This document shows positions 1 to 6,817 of a stretch of DNA of 8,341 nucleotides, in pieces. The translations under genes and the position numbers were made by a program. The notes under the pieces are model-generated. The model did not search any database, was not told the DNA's origin, and saw only the letters and a list, made by a program, of their open reading frames with translations. Where the stretch lies: NCBI GenBank assembly GCA_002469865.1, contig DKOD01000173.1, positions 4,779 through 13,119 of the forward strand, given 5' to 3'. Positions within the stretch are counted from its first letter, which is position 1. Each line of letters opens with the position of its first letter. The stretch comes from Alphaproteobacteria bacterium UBA7371. Its GTDB lineage: Bacteria > Pseudomonadota > Alphaproteobacteria > UBA8317.

Positions 1-1757
1 GCAGCCTCAGTGGTTTGGGTGTCTTTGACGCGGTAGTATCTTTTTTCCGGGAACATCTCCAATTCATGGCCACGGGAATTGGTGGCCACAAATTTGCCCC
101 GCAGAAAGTCATAATTGGGTCCAGGAGCTTGGCCCGCACCTTCAAACCTTACATCATAACCGCCAATGGTGATTTGATCACCTTGGCCCATGGCGAGAAT
201 TTTTTCCTCCGCAAAAGCTGATATGCCCACAATACCTGCGACCATAACACCAAGACCAAAATGCGCCACCGCAGCAGACCAACTCGAAGCAGGCAGACCC
301 TTAAATCGAGACCAGAACACATGGACAGGAACCTTAAACGCCCCTGCCCTGGCAAATGGCTCTGTTAGGGCACCAAACATCAACCAAATGGCAACAACAA
401 AACCACCATAGGCCCACCAAGGGCCGCCCTGCTTCATGATATACAAACCAATACCAGCCACGGCCGCCATGATCATCGCGACAGAAAGCTGACTAATCAT
501 TCGCTCCAAGGTCATTTTTTTCCACGCCGACATTGGACCAAAAGGAACAAGCAACATGAGGGGGGTCATCAAAGGCACAAAGGTCAGGTTAAAGAAAGGC
601 GCACCAACGGAAACTTTATATCCAAAGGCTTCGGCGAAAAGAGGAAATAAGGTCCCGAGCAGGACCACCGCCATCGAAACAACCAAGAACAAATTATTGA
701 CCACCAAAAGGCCTTCACGACTCAAGGCCGCAAACGGAACTTCACTTTTAAGCCTTGGGGCACGCCATGCGTAAAGAAGAAGAGAACCGCCCACGGTGAT
801 GACCAAAAGCACAAGGATAAACACGCCTCGGGTTGGGTCACTTGCAAAGGAATGAACAGATGTAAGGACACCCGAACGCACCAAGAATGTTCCCAACAAC
901 GACATGGCAAATGTCAGAATGGCCAACAAAATCGTCCAGGTCTTTAACGTTGATCTTTTTTCCACGACGATGGTTGAGTGCAAAAGGGCAGTCCCCAAAA
1001 GCCATGGCAGGAAGCTGGCATTTTCCACAGGATCCCAAAACCACCATCCACCCCAGCCAAGTTCGTAATACGCCCACCAGCTTCCCAAGGCGATACCAAT
1101 GGTGAGAGAAATCCAGGCCACCAAAGTCCATGGACGAACCCAACGGGCCCAAGCAGGATCCACATGCCCCTCAATCAAGGCCGCAATGGAGAATGAAAAG
1201 GCAACGGAAAAACCGACATAACCCAAATACAAAAATGGGGGATGAAGGGCGAGTCCGGGATCTTGCAATAATGGGTTTAAATCTTGGCCATCAATGGGCG
1301 CTGGAATAAGACGTGTAAAAGGGTTTGAAGTTCCCAGCATGTAAATCAAAAAGGCCACCGTAATCATGCCCTGAACCGCAATGACACGCGCCTGAAAACT
1401 AGGCGGGATTCGTCCACCAAACACGGAAACCAAAGCACCAAAAAGGGTTAGGATAAGCACCCACAAAAGCATTGAGCCTTCGTGGTTACCCCATACCCCA
1501 GAAATCTTGTAAATCATTGGCTTGAGTGAATGAGAATTCTCAGCAACCAGCTTCACGGAAAAGTCAGAATTTACAAACAATTGCGTGAGGCAAGCGAACG
1601 AAAGCGCAACCATCAAAAAAGCCATGCCCGCCGAAGGTTTTGAAATGGCCGTCAAACGACTGCTTTGCGTGGCAGCGCCCCATAATGGAATGGTTGATTG
1701 GACGATGGATACCCAAAGTGCGAGAACAAGGGCAAAGTGACCAATTTCAGCAATCAC
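1..1757 (-). CDS. ccmF: Cytochrome c maturation haem lyase subunit CcmF, 3' end cut by window edge
   Basis: CcmF is the large inner-membrane subunit of the System I (Ccm) haem lyase. It takes haem from holo-CcmE and, with CcmH-type partners, attaches it to CXXCH motifs of apocytochrome c in the periplasm. The reverse-strand frame is open from a GTG at 1757 to the left edge, giving 585 codons; the family is usually about 650 residues, so the C-terminus is missing. The protein is a hydrophobic multi-pass membrane protein. The tryptophan-rich WWD signature is intact (WGGWWFWDP at residues 235-243, followed by VENASFLPWL). All four histidines expected from E. coli CcmF are present: periplasmic H172 and H302, which flank the WWD haem site, and transmembrane H260 and H499. 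The GTG start is chosen because the protein then begins VIAEIGHFAL, as in the family, and because it overlaps the ccmE stop codon (GTGA). No frameshift is seen: every motif falls in the same frame. Confidence 0.96.
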   Translation of the reverse strand, partial: MIAEIGHFALVLALWVSIVQSTIPLWGAATQSSRLTAISKPSAGMAFLMVALSFACLTQLFVNSDFSVKLVAENSHSLKPMIYKISGVWGNHEGSMLLWVLILTLFGALVSVFGGRIPPSFQARVIAVQGMITVAFLIYMLGTSNPFTRLIPAPIDGQDLNPLLQDPGLALHPPFLYLGYVGFSVAFSFSIAALIEGHVDPAWARWVRPWTLVAWISLTIGIALGSWWAYYELGWGGWWFWDPVENASFLPWLLGTALLHSTIVVEKRSTLKTWTILLAILTFAMSLLGTFLVRSGVLTSVHSFASDPTRGVFILVLLVITVGGSLLLYAWRAPRLKSEVPFAALSREGLLVVNNLFLVVSMAVVLLGTLFPLFAEAFGYKVSVGAPFFNLTFVPLMTPLMLLVPFGPMSAWKKMTLERMISQLSVAMIMAAVAGIGLYIMKQGGPWWAYGGFVVAIWLMFGALTEPFARAGAFKVPVHVFWSRFKGLPASSWSAAVAHFGLGVMVAGIVGISAFAEEKILAMGQGDQITIGGYDVRFEGAGQAPGPNYDFLRGKFVATNSRGHELEMFPEKRYYRVKDTQTTEA

Positions 1758-2191
1758 TGATTTTGACCTTTCCATTGACCGGTATCTTTTAAGGCGTCGG
1801 CCACCTCTTTGGGCATGTAATTTTCATCATGCTTTGCGAGAACTTCATCAGCAGTCAAGATGCCGTTGGCCAAATAACCCTCGACAACAACACCCTGCCC
1901 CTCGCGAAACAAATCTGGCAGGATACCCGCAAATTGCGTTGTCACATTCTGGCTGGTGTCTGTGATCACAAACTGGACCTTCTCGCCACCCAATTGCTTT
2001 ACTGACCCCTCGGCAACAAGCCCACCAATACGCAAACGCTGATCCGGGGCAATCGTGCTTGCCTGTAATTCTGCAGGTGTCACGAAAAAAACAAGACTTT
2101 CTTCCACAGCAGAAAGTATAAGGGCAGAGGTGGCAACAAGGACAGTGCCAACCAAACCAATCATCGCAATACGTTTTTGTTTTCTGGTCAT
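1754..2191 (-). CDS. ccmE: Periplasmic haem chaperone CcmE
   Basis: CcmE is a membrane-anchored haem chaperone. It binds haem covalently on the periplasmic side after loading by CcmABCD and hands it to CcmF. The 145-aa product starts with a short basic stretch (MTRKQKR), followed by one membrane segment (about residues 9-28) and the VFF-TP motif. A small beta-barrel (OB-fold) domain follows, with LRIGGLV, VQFVITD and GILPDLFREGQGVV. The C-terminal haem site is intact: the motif HDENY puts the covalent haem ligand at H121 and the conserved tyrosine at Y125, followed by MPKEVADAL. The frame extends upstream to an ATG at 2287, which would add 32 residues (with another Met at 2245). That extension has no CcmE-like features, and the start at 2191 gives the usual MTRKQ-type N-terminus and normal length. 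No clear Shine-Dalgarno sequence precedes the chosen ATG; the six bases before it are T. Confidence 0.95.
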   Translation of the reverse strand: MTRKQKRIAMIGLVGTVLVATSALILSAVEESLVFFVTPAELQASTIAPDQRLRIGGLVAEGSVKQLGGEKVQFVITDTSQNVTTQFAGILPDLFREGQGVVVEGYLANGILTADEVLAKHDENYMPKEVADALKDTGQWKGQNQ

Positions 2192-2197
2192 AAAAAA

Positions 2198-2226
2198 TAC
2201 ATATAAATTTCGTGGGTTTGGGACAA
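2198..2226 (-). promoter_or_regulatory. Possible promoter of ccmEF giving a near-leaderless transcript
   Basis: On the reverse strand, TTGTCC (2226-2221) and TATGTA (2203-2198) are separated by exactly 17 nt and resemble sigma-70 type -35 and -10 boxes, though both are imperfect (about 4/6 and 3/6 matches). Only six T residues lie between the -10 box and the ccmE ATG, so transcription would start at or next to the start codon. This fits the lack of a Shine-Dalgarno sequence. The overlapping TATATG is an alternative -10 box with a shorter 15-nt spacer. Inferred by eye only. Confidence 0.3.
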
Positions 2227-2332
2227 GAGACAACGGGTCGCGCATGGGGTATTCTGCAGCGCACAAATCATTTCGCTTTTGCAGCATTTTATGCTAACAC
2301 TAGTAATGTCTTTTTCGTTGAAGGATCGCATC

Positions 2333-2785
2333 ATGTTTCCATTCGTACCTGTTGTTGCAGTCCGGGGTGACGGCATTACCTGCTATTTTTCTTTCTTGGG
2401 ACAGCCAATTACGGGCTGGACATGGAAGCGTTCGCAACCAACGCAAATTCGTTTTGGTGTGGGGCATGGCAAACAATCCGTGGAGAACACGAAGGTTGTA
2501 GCCAAAAAAACCGCCAAAGCTCAAACGACGGCGGCAAAAAACTCCGTGCAACAGAATCCTCTCGAAGTGGCAGAAGCTGCATCAGCCTTGCCTCTCACCA
2601 TGATCTCCGGCCTTGGTCCAAAATTGGAACATCGTTTAAATGAGCAAGGGATCACAACACTCGATCAGATTGCATCGTGGAACATTTCTGACATTGAGGC
2701 GATTGAGGAAAAGATGGGCAATCTTCAAAACCGCATCCGCCGCGATGATTGGGTTGGCCAGGCAAAGGAATTGTTGGGCAAATAA
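2333..2785 (+). CDS. Small helix-hairpin-helix domain protein of unknown function
   Basis: The 150-aa product has two unlike halves. Residues 88-147 form a helix-hairpin-helix-type module: ISGLGPKLEHRLNEQGI carries the GxGP-like hairpin, followed by TTLDQIASW, an acidic helix and RIRRDDWVGQAKEL. From family knowledge, this module closely resembles the C-terminal extension of alphaproteobacterial NuoE and ribosomal protein L21 (pattern I-GIGP-LE--LNE-GI--FDQIAAW...R--RDDWV-QAK). Residues 51-80 are a Lys/Ala/Thr/Gln-rich, probably disordered linker. Residues 1-50 match nothing I recognise. The ATG at 2333 is chosen because GAAGGA (2320-2325) sits 7 nt upstream; an earlier in-frame ATG at 2279 would add 18 residues without a good ribosome binding site. 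The gene is divergent from ccmE and its stop codon lies 3 nt from that of sufE on the other strand. The function is unknown. The module could mediate nucleic-acid or protein binding, but nothing here proves either. Confidence 0.75.
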   Translation: MFPFVPVVAVRGDGITCYFSFLGQPITGWTWKRSQPTQIRFGVGHGKQSVENTKVVAKKTAKAQTTAAKNSVQQNPLEVAEAASALPLTMISGLGPKLEHRLNEQGITTLDQIASWNISDIEAIEEKMGNLQNRIRRDDWVGQAKELLGK

Positions 2786-2802
2786 GGTTTATCTAGAAAC
2801 CT
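2785..2802. terminator. Short inverted repeat between convergent stops, possible weak bidirectional terminator
   Basis: AGGTTT (2785-2790) and AAACCT (2797-2802) are perfect inverted arms around a 6-nt loop. They cover the stop codons of the helix-hairpin-helix gene and of sufE. The position suits a shared terminator, but the stem is only 6 bp and AT-rich and no U-tract follows on the plus strand, so the call is weak. Confidence 0.22.
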
Positions 2803-3217
2803 CATGCTTTCGGATATCCTCTTCCACACGTCGTATCATGGCGGAGAATCCATTGGCGCGCTGGGCCGACAAATGTGTCTCAAGCCCAAGCGCACCGAAA
2901 GCAATTTTTATTTTTTCCTCATCAATATTGCTGAGCTCTTGGTCGGCCAAAAAAGAAAGCAACATATGGGTGAGGCCCTTGACGATGAGGGCGTCGGAAT
3001 CCGCCAACCAATGGGGCTTTCCCTGTTCAAATTGCGGAACAAGCCAAACTTGGGACGCGCAACCTCTGACTTTAAATTCTTCCCGTTTGAACTCCTCGGG
3101 TAATGGCGAAAGCATTTGACCCAATTCCATGATGTAGCCATAACGATCTTCCCAAGTACCAAGCAGATCTAAGGTTTCGCGGATTTCCTCAAACAGTACA
3201 TATGCTCGATGGGTCAT
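2789..3217 (-). CDS. sufE: SufE-family cysteine desulfurase activator
   Basis: SufE proteins accept persulfide sulfur from a SufS-type cysteine desulfurase onto a conserved cysteine and pass it to the Fe-S cluster scaffold; they act in the cytosol. The 142-aa product is full length for the family. It shows the expected blocks in order: WEDRYGYIMELG (22-33), SPLPE (37-41), VRGCASQVWLV (50-60) with the acceptor cysteine C53, LADSDALIVKGL (71-82) and the C-terminal LSAQRANG (116-123). The ATG at 3217 has an AGGA about 6 nt upstream (reading TTAGGATTACCC before the ATG). The gene stands alone, facing the helix-hairpin-helix gene and divergent from prfC; no sufBCDS genes are in the window, so its desulfurase partner must be encoded elsewhere. 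The CsdE paralogue is an alternative name, since the two cannot be separated by motif reading. Confidence 0.94.
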   Translation of the reverse strand: MTHRAYVLFEEIRETLDLLGTWEDRYGYIMELGQMLSPLPEEFKREEFKVRGCASQVWLVPQFEQGKPHWLADSDALIVKGLTHMLLSFLADQELSNIDEEKIKIAFGALGLETHLSAQRANGFSAMIRRVEEDIRKHEVSR

Positions 3218-3231
3218 GGGTAATCCTAAAA

Positions 3232-3278
3232 GTTATGCTTCATGTTATGCCCAAATCTTGGCCGCAAGTGATAGCGGC
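3232..3278. repeat. Short repeats in the sufE-prfC divergent spacer
   Basis: The spacer 3218-3392 holds no gene. Near the sufE start, the heptamer GTTATGC occurs twice in direct orientation (3232-3238 and 3244-3250), 12 nt apart start to start. Next to it, GCCGC (3261-3265) and GCGGC (3274-3278) can form a 5-bp hairpin with an 8-nt loop. They could be operator or leader elements of either divergent gene, or chance; no convincing sigma-70 promoter was identified by eye. Confidence 0.2.
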
Positions 3279-3392
3279 AACAGAAAAGTTGCGTGAAAAG
3301 AGATATTCCGGAAGGCCCCCTTTGCCAGCAAGCGGCGTTTTCTGTCATAGCCCCGTCATTGATGTCCAGTGAGAAAACGATAAAGATCAATC

Positions 3393-5021
3393 ATGAGCAT
3401 TACCCAATTTCCTGCCAAACAACGGGACATGAATTTGCCTGAACAAGTGCGTGCAAGACGCACCTTTGCCATCATCTCCCACCCAGATGCAGGAAAAACC
3501 ACACTTACCGAAAAACTTTTGATGTTTGGCGGTGCCATCCAACAAGCTGGCGAAGTACGTGCCCGCGGTGAGCGCCGCCGCGCACGCTCCGACTGGATGA
3601 AAATCGAACAAGATCGTGGGATCTCAGTAACAGCGTCGGCCATGGCGTTTCATCATGATGGTTGCACCATCAACCTTCTCGACACGCCAGGCCATGAAGA
3701 CTTTTCTGAAGATACCTACAGAACGCTTACCGCTGTTGATTCAGCCGTGATGGTCATTGATGCGGCAAAAGGTATTGAGGCGCAGACATTAAAACTTTTT
3801 GAGGTCTGTCGGCTGAGGGATATCCCCATCATCACCTTTGTTAACAAAATGGACAGAGAAGCCAGGGATGTTTTTGAAATTATTGATGAAATACAAGAGC
3901 GTTTGGCATTAGATGTGGCTCCGGCCACCTGGCCTGTTGGCGGTGGTCAGCGCTTTGCCGGCGCTGTTGATATGTTTTCAGGAAGCTTTGCGCCCATGGA
4001 TAGGGAAGCAAGGGAACGCCGACTTGTTATGAAAAGGCTGGAAGGGCTTCATTCCGCCGAGGCACGTGCACTTGTTCCTGCTGACATCATTGAGGAAACC
4101 GAAGAACAACTGGAAATGGCACGGGAATTGCTACCCCAACTCGATGTGGACAGCTATCTTGAAGGGCATATGACACCAATCTTTTTTGGCTCAGCCCTCA
4201 TGTCTTTTGGGGTAGAAGATCTCCTTAATGCTTTGGTGCGCCTTGCCCCAGAACCTCGCCCCTTTAAGACCCACGAACGTCCCATCATTGCAAGCGAGCA
4301 AAAAGTTGCTGGTGTTGTGTTCAAAATTCAAGCCAACATGGACCCTAAACATCGGGACCGCATTGCCTTTGTCCGCCTGACCTCCGGCCATTTCAAACGT
4401 GGGATGAAGCTGCATCATGTGCGTTCAGGAAAACCCATCACCGTGTCGGCCCCCATGCTTTTTCTCGCCGAAGACCGCACAACGGCCGACGAAGCCCATG
4501 CCGGGGACATTATCGGCATTCCAAACCACGGAACCTTGCGTATTGGCGATATGCTCACGGAGGGAGAAAAACTGCATGCGGCAGATATTCCATCATTTGC
4601 ACCAGAAATCATGCAGGTTGCCCGGGTAGACGATCCCATGCGTGCAAAGCATATGGGCCGCGCATTGCAGCAATTTGCCGAGGAAGGCGCTGCCAGTGTG
4701 TTTCGCATGGAATTGGGGGGCAATTATATTGTTGGGGTTGTTGGCATGCTGCAATTTGACGTGCTTCGCGACCGCCTGGAGCGGGAATATCATATCCCTG
4801 TTCGCTTCGAGGCAGCATCTCAAAGCTTGGCGCGTTGGGTGGAGCATGATGATGAGGAAATGTTTTCTCAATTTCGCTCAAAATACAGATCGGGCATTGC
4901 CTCTGATCATAATGACGAGCCTGTATTTCTTGCCAAATCACCTTGGGAATTGGGGAAAGCCGCGCAAGATTGGCCCGGCCTCATCTTCCGAAAAACCAAG
5001 GAGCAAACGGTTTTTAGCTGA
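3393..5021 (+). CDS. prfC: Peptide chain release factor 3 (RF3)
   Basis: RF3 is a translational GTPase that releases RF1 or RF2 from the ribosome after peptide release. The 542-aa product is close to the E. coli length (529). The G domain is complete: P-loop SHPDAGKTT (29-37), the RF3-typical SDWMKIEQDRGISVT (66-80) containing switch I, G3 DTPGHEDF (97-104), G4 NKMD (151-154) and G5 GSA (266-268). Domains II and III follow to the C-terminal VFLAKSPWELGKAAQDWP. The SDWM...RGISVT block separates RF3 from EF-G, which lacks it in this form. The first ATG (3393) is used; it has only a weak AAAGA upstream. A second ATG at 3429 gives MNLPEQVRARRTFAI, also acceptable, so the true start is uncertain by 12 codons. 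Its TGA overlaps the ATG of the following ABC-F gene by 1 nt (TGATG), suggesting coupled translation. Confidence 0.97.
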   Translation: MSITQFPAKQRDMNLPEQVRARRTFAIISHPDAGKTTLTEKLLMFGGAIQQAGEVRARGERRRARSDWMKIEQDRGISVTASAMAFHHDGCTINLLDTPGHEDFSEDTYRTLTAVDSAVMVIDAAKGIEAQTLKLFEVCRLRDIPIITFVNKMDREARDVFEIIDEIQERLALDVAPATWPVGGGQRFAGAVDMFSGSFAPMDREARERRLVMKRLEGLHSAEARALVPADIIEETEEQLEMARELLPQLDVDSYLEGHMTPIFFGSALMSFGVEDLLNALVRLAPEPRPFKTHERPIIASEQKVAGVVFKIQANMDPKHRDRIAFVRLTSGHFKRGMKLHHVRSGKPITVSAPMLFLAEDRTTADEAHAGDIIGIPNHGTLRIGDMLTEGEKLHAADIPSFAPEIMQVARVDDPMRAKHMGRALQQFAEEGAASVFRMELGGNYIVGVVGMLQFDVLRDRLEREYHIPVRFEAASQSLARWVEHDDEEMFSQFRSKYRSGIASDHNDEPVFLAKSPWELGKAAQDWPGLIFRKTKEQTVFS

Positions 5022-6817
5022 TGCCTAGCCCACCAATCATATCTCTGGCCCAGGTTGGTTTGGTGCGGGGCACAGGCCCCCTTTTCACCAATGTTGATCT
5101 CCATATCTACCCACGCGACCGCATTGCAATTGTGGGGCCCAATGGCGCTGGGAAATCAAGCCTCATGTCCTGCATTGCTTCATCAATTCCGCCAGATCAA
5201 GGAACATATTTTTTGAAGCCAGGCACCCGAATTGGCATGTTGGACCAGGATACGCTCGCACCAGGTCCGGACAAGCTTCGTGACCGGTTATCTCAGGGCA
5301 TGGATGATATTGAATTTGGTTGCCTCGATGCCAACTTCACAAATTTGGGACTCACAGGCGATGAAATCGTGGCCGATTGTTCAGGCGGGCAAATTCGCCG
5401 TGCACAATTGGCACGATGCCTATCCCTGGATGTTGATCTTTTGATGCTTGATGAACCAACCAACCACCTCGACCTTGCGGTTATTGGTTGGCTTGAGGAA
5501 CATCTTACCTCCAGAAGAGAAGCAATATTGTTGATTTCCCATGACCGTGCTTTTTTGGAAAAACTATCGAAACGCCTATTCTGGGTCGATCGTGGCACAA
5601 TACGCGTTCGCGAAGCCGGTTATGAAGATTTTGATGACATCAGGGCTGAGCAATTTCGTCTGGAAGAAGAAGAAGCCCGCTTGCGAAAACGTAAACTTAA
5701 AGCAGAAGAGGATTGGATGCGCTATGGCGTGACGGCGCGCCGGAAACGTAATGTGCGCCGGGCAGACGCCTATCAGGATTTAAAAAGCGAAGTTCGCCAA
5801 GACCGCCGCATCGACTTGCTGCCCGACATGGTTGTGGGAGGGGACGCCCAAACTGGCCAGAAGGTCTGCAGTTTTTATCATGCAGGATTTTCTTTCAACG
5901 AGCATGTGATTGTCGCGCCCATGGATCTTGATATCAAAAGGGGCGAGCGTCTTGCTTTGGTGGGGCCCAATGGGGTCGGAAAAACAACCTTGCTCAAACT
6001 CATCACCGGGGATCTAAAACCCCATAGTGGCAAGGTGAAACTTGGCGCTAATGTGACCCCAGTGTTGGTGGACCAAATGCGTGAGGGCCTAAGATTAGAC
6101 CATACCGTCCAAGATAATGTGACAGGCGGTGCAGAATTCTTGGATGTTGCTGGAGAAAGACTTCATTATCAACGTTATTTATCAGGATTTGGGCTTGCTC
6201 CCAACCGGCATCATCTCAAGGTGGGCGCCTTATCGGGCGGCGAGAGAGCTCGTGTTCTGTTGGCCAAACGCCTGCTGAACCCATCGGGTTTTCTTCTCCT
6301 TGATGAACCAACAAATGATTTGGATATCGACACCATCGAGCGGTTGGAAGATATGATCGAAAAACTTGGCCTTACCATGGTGTTTGTCAGCCATGACCGG
6401 CGTTTCGTGGAATCGCTTGCGACCGGATTGTTGGTGTTTAAAGGCGCTGGAATTTGGCAAAGGGAAGCAGGAAATGACATGGCACGTCATTTTCAAACAC
6501 ACGAGCAAGAAAAATCTACCCCCCCAAATGCCAAGAAATCCAAGCCCGCCGAGCCCAAAAAGAAACCATCACAGGCCAAGATGTCCTATAAAGACAAACG
6601 AGAATTGGACCTTTTGCCCGAACTCATCAGCAAACTTGAAACTCAGATCCAATATCTTGAGCAGAAACTGGCGGATCCCGATTTGTTTGTTAGGGACCCC
6701 ACCACATTCAACGCATCATCGCTAAAACTTGAGCATGCCCAAAAGGAATTACAAAGTAAGGAAGAACGTTGGCTTGAGCTGGAGGCTGTTCGCGAAGAAT
6801 TGGAGGAAGCAAATTGA
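5021..6817 (+). CDS. uup: ABC-F family ATPase, Uup-like
   Basis: ABC-F proteins have two ABC ATPase domains in one chain and no membrane segments; family members act on the ribosome or, for Uup, are also linked to DNA transactions. The 598-aa product has domain 1 with Walker A GPNGAGKSS (39-47), signature CSGGQ (120-124), Walker B LLMLDEP (140-146) and H-loop SH (173-174). Domain 2 has GPNGVGKTT (315-323), LSGGE (404-408), LLLDEP (425-430) and SH (457-458). Between them lies a charged helical linker (about 205-265) with WMRYGVTARRKRNVRR, the Uup-type interdomain motif. The C-terminus has a Lys/Pro-rich hinge (500-520) and a coiled coil (523-598), as in Uup. The stretch between Walker A and signature in domain 1 is short, and the first signature has Cys in place of the usual Leu. 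The ATG overlaps the prfC stop; AAGGAG (4998-5003) is too far upstream for a normal start, so reinitiation after prfC is likely. The exact subfamily is inferred from motifs. Confidence 0.9.
   Translation: MPSPPIISLAQVGLVRGTGPLFTNVDLHIYPRDRIAIVGPNGAGKSSLMSCIASSIPPDQGTYFLKPGTRIGMLDQDTLAPGPDKLRDRLSQGMDDIEFGCLDANFTNLGLTGDEIVADCSGGQIRRAQLARCLSLDVDLLMLDEPTNHLDLAVIGWLEEHLTSRREAILLISHDRAFLEKLSKRLFWVDRGTIRVREAGYEDFDDIRAEQFRLEEEEARLRKRKLKAEEDWMRYGVTARRKRNVRRADAYQDLKSEVRQDRRIDLLPDMVVGGDAQTGQKVCSFYHAGFSFNEHVIVAPMDLDIKRGERLALVGPNGVGKTTLLKLITGDLKPHSGKVKLGANVTPVLVDQMREGLRLDHTVQDNVTGGAEFLDVAGERLHYQRYLSGFGLAPNRHHLKVGALSGGERARVLLAKRLLNPSGFLLLDEPTNDLDIDTIERLEDMIEKLGLTMVFVSHDRRFVESLATGLLVFKGAGIWQREAGNDMARHFQTHEQEKSTPPNAKKSKPAEPKKKPSQAKMSYKDKRELDLLPELISKLETQIQYLEQKLADPDLFVRDPTTFNASSLKLEHAQKELQSKEERWLELEAVREELEEAN
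6802..6816 (+). promoter_or_regulatory. Ribosome binding site fixing a TTG start
   Basis: GGAGGA (6802-6807), a strong Shine-Dalgarno match, lies inside the last codons of the ABC-F gene, 6 nt before TTG (6814-6816). It supports TTG as the start of the downstream dehydrogenase gene; no ATG or GTG lies nearby in that frame with comparable spacing. Confidence 0.8.

Noticed and set aside
838..1196. Several overlapping 70-100 codon reading frames on both strands inside 838-1196
   Set aside because: They are out-of-frame shadows of ccmF; the ccmF frame carries the WWD motif and conserved histidines through the same stretch.
2192..2287. N-terminal extension of CcmE from the ATG at 2287
   Set aside because: The added 32 residues have no family resemblance or ribosome binding site, and the ATG at 2191 gives the usual CcmE N-terminus and length.
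2804..3119. Plus-strand open frames of 99 and 159 codons opposite sufE
   Set aside because: They are antisense to a fully conserved SufE frame and resemble no protein.
3359..3385. TTGATG followed by GATAAA as a prfC promoter
   Set aside because: The spacer is only 14-15 nt and the start point would fall on the ATG; the match is too poor.
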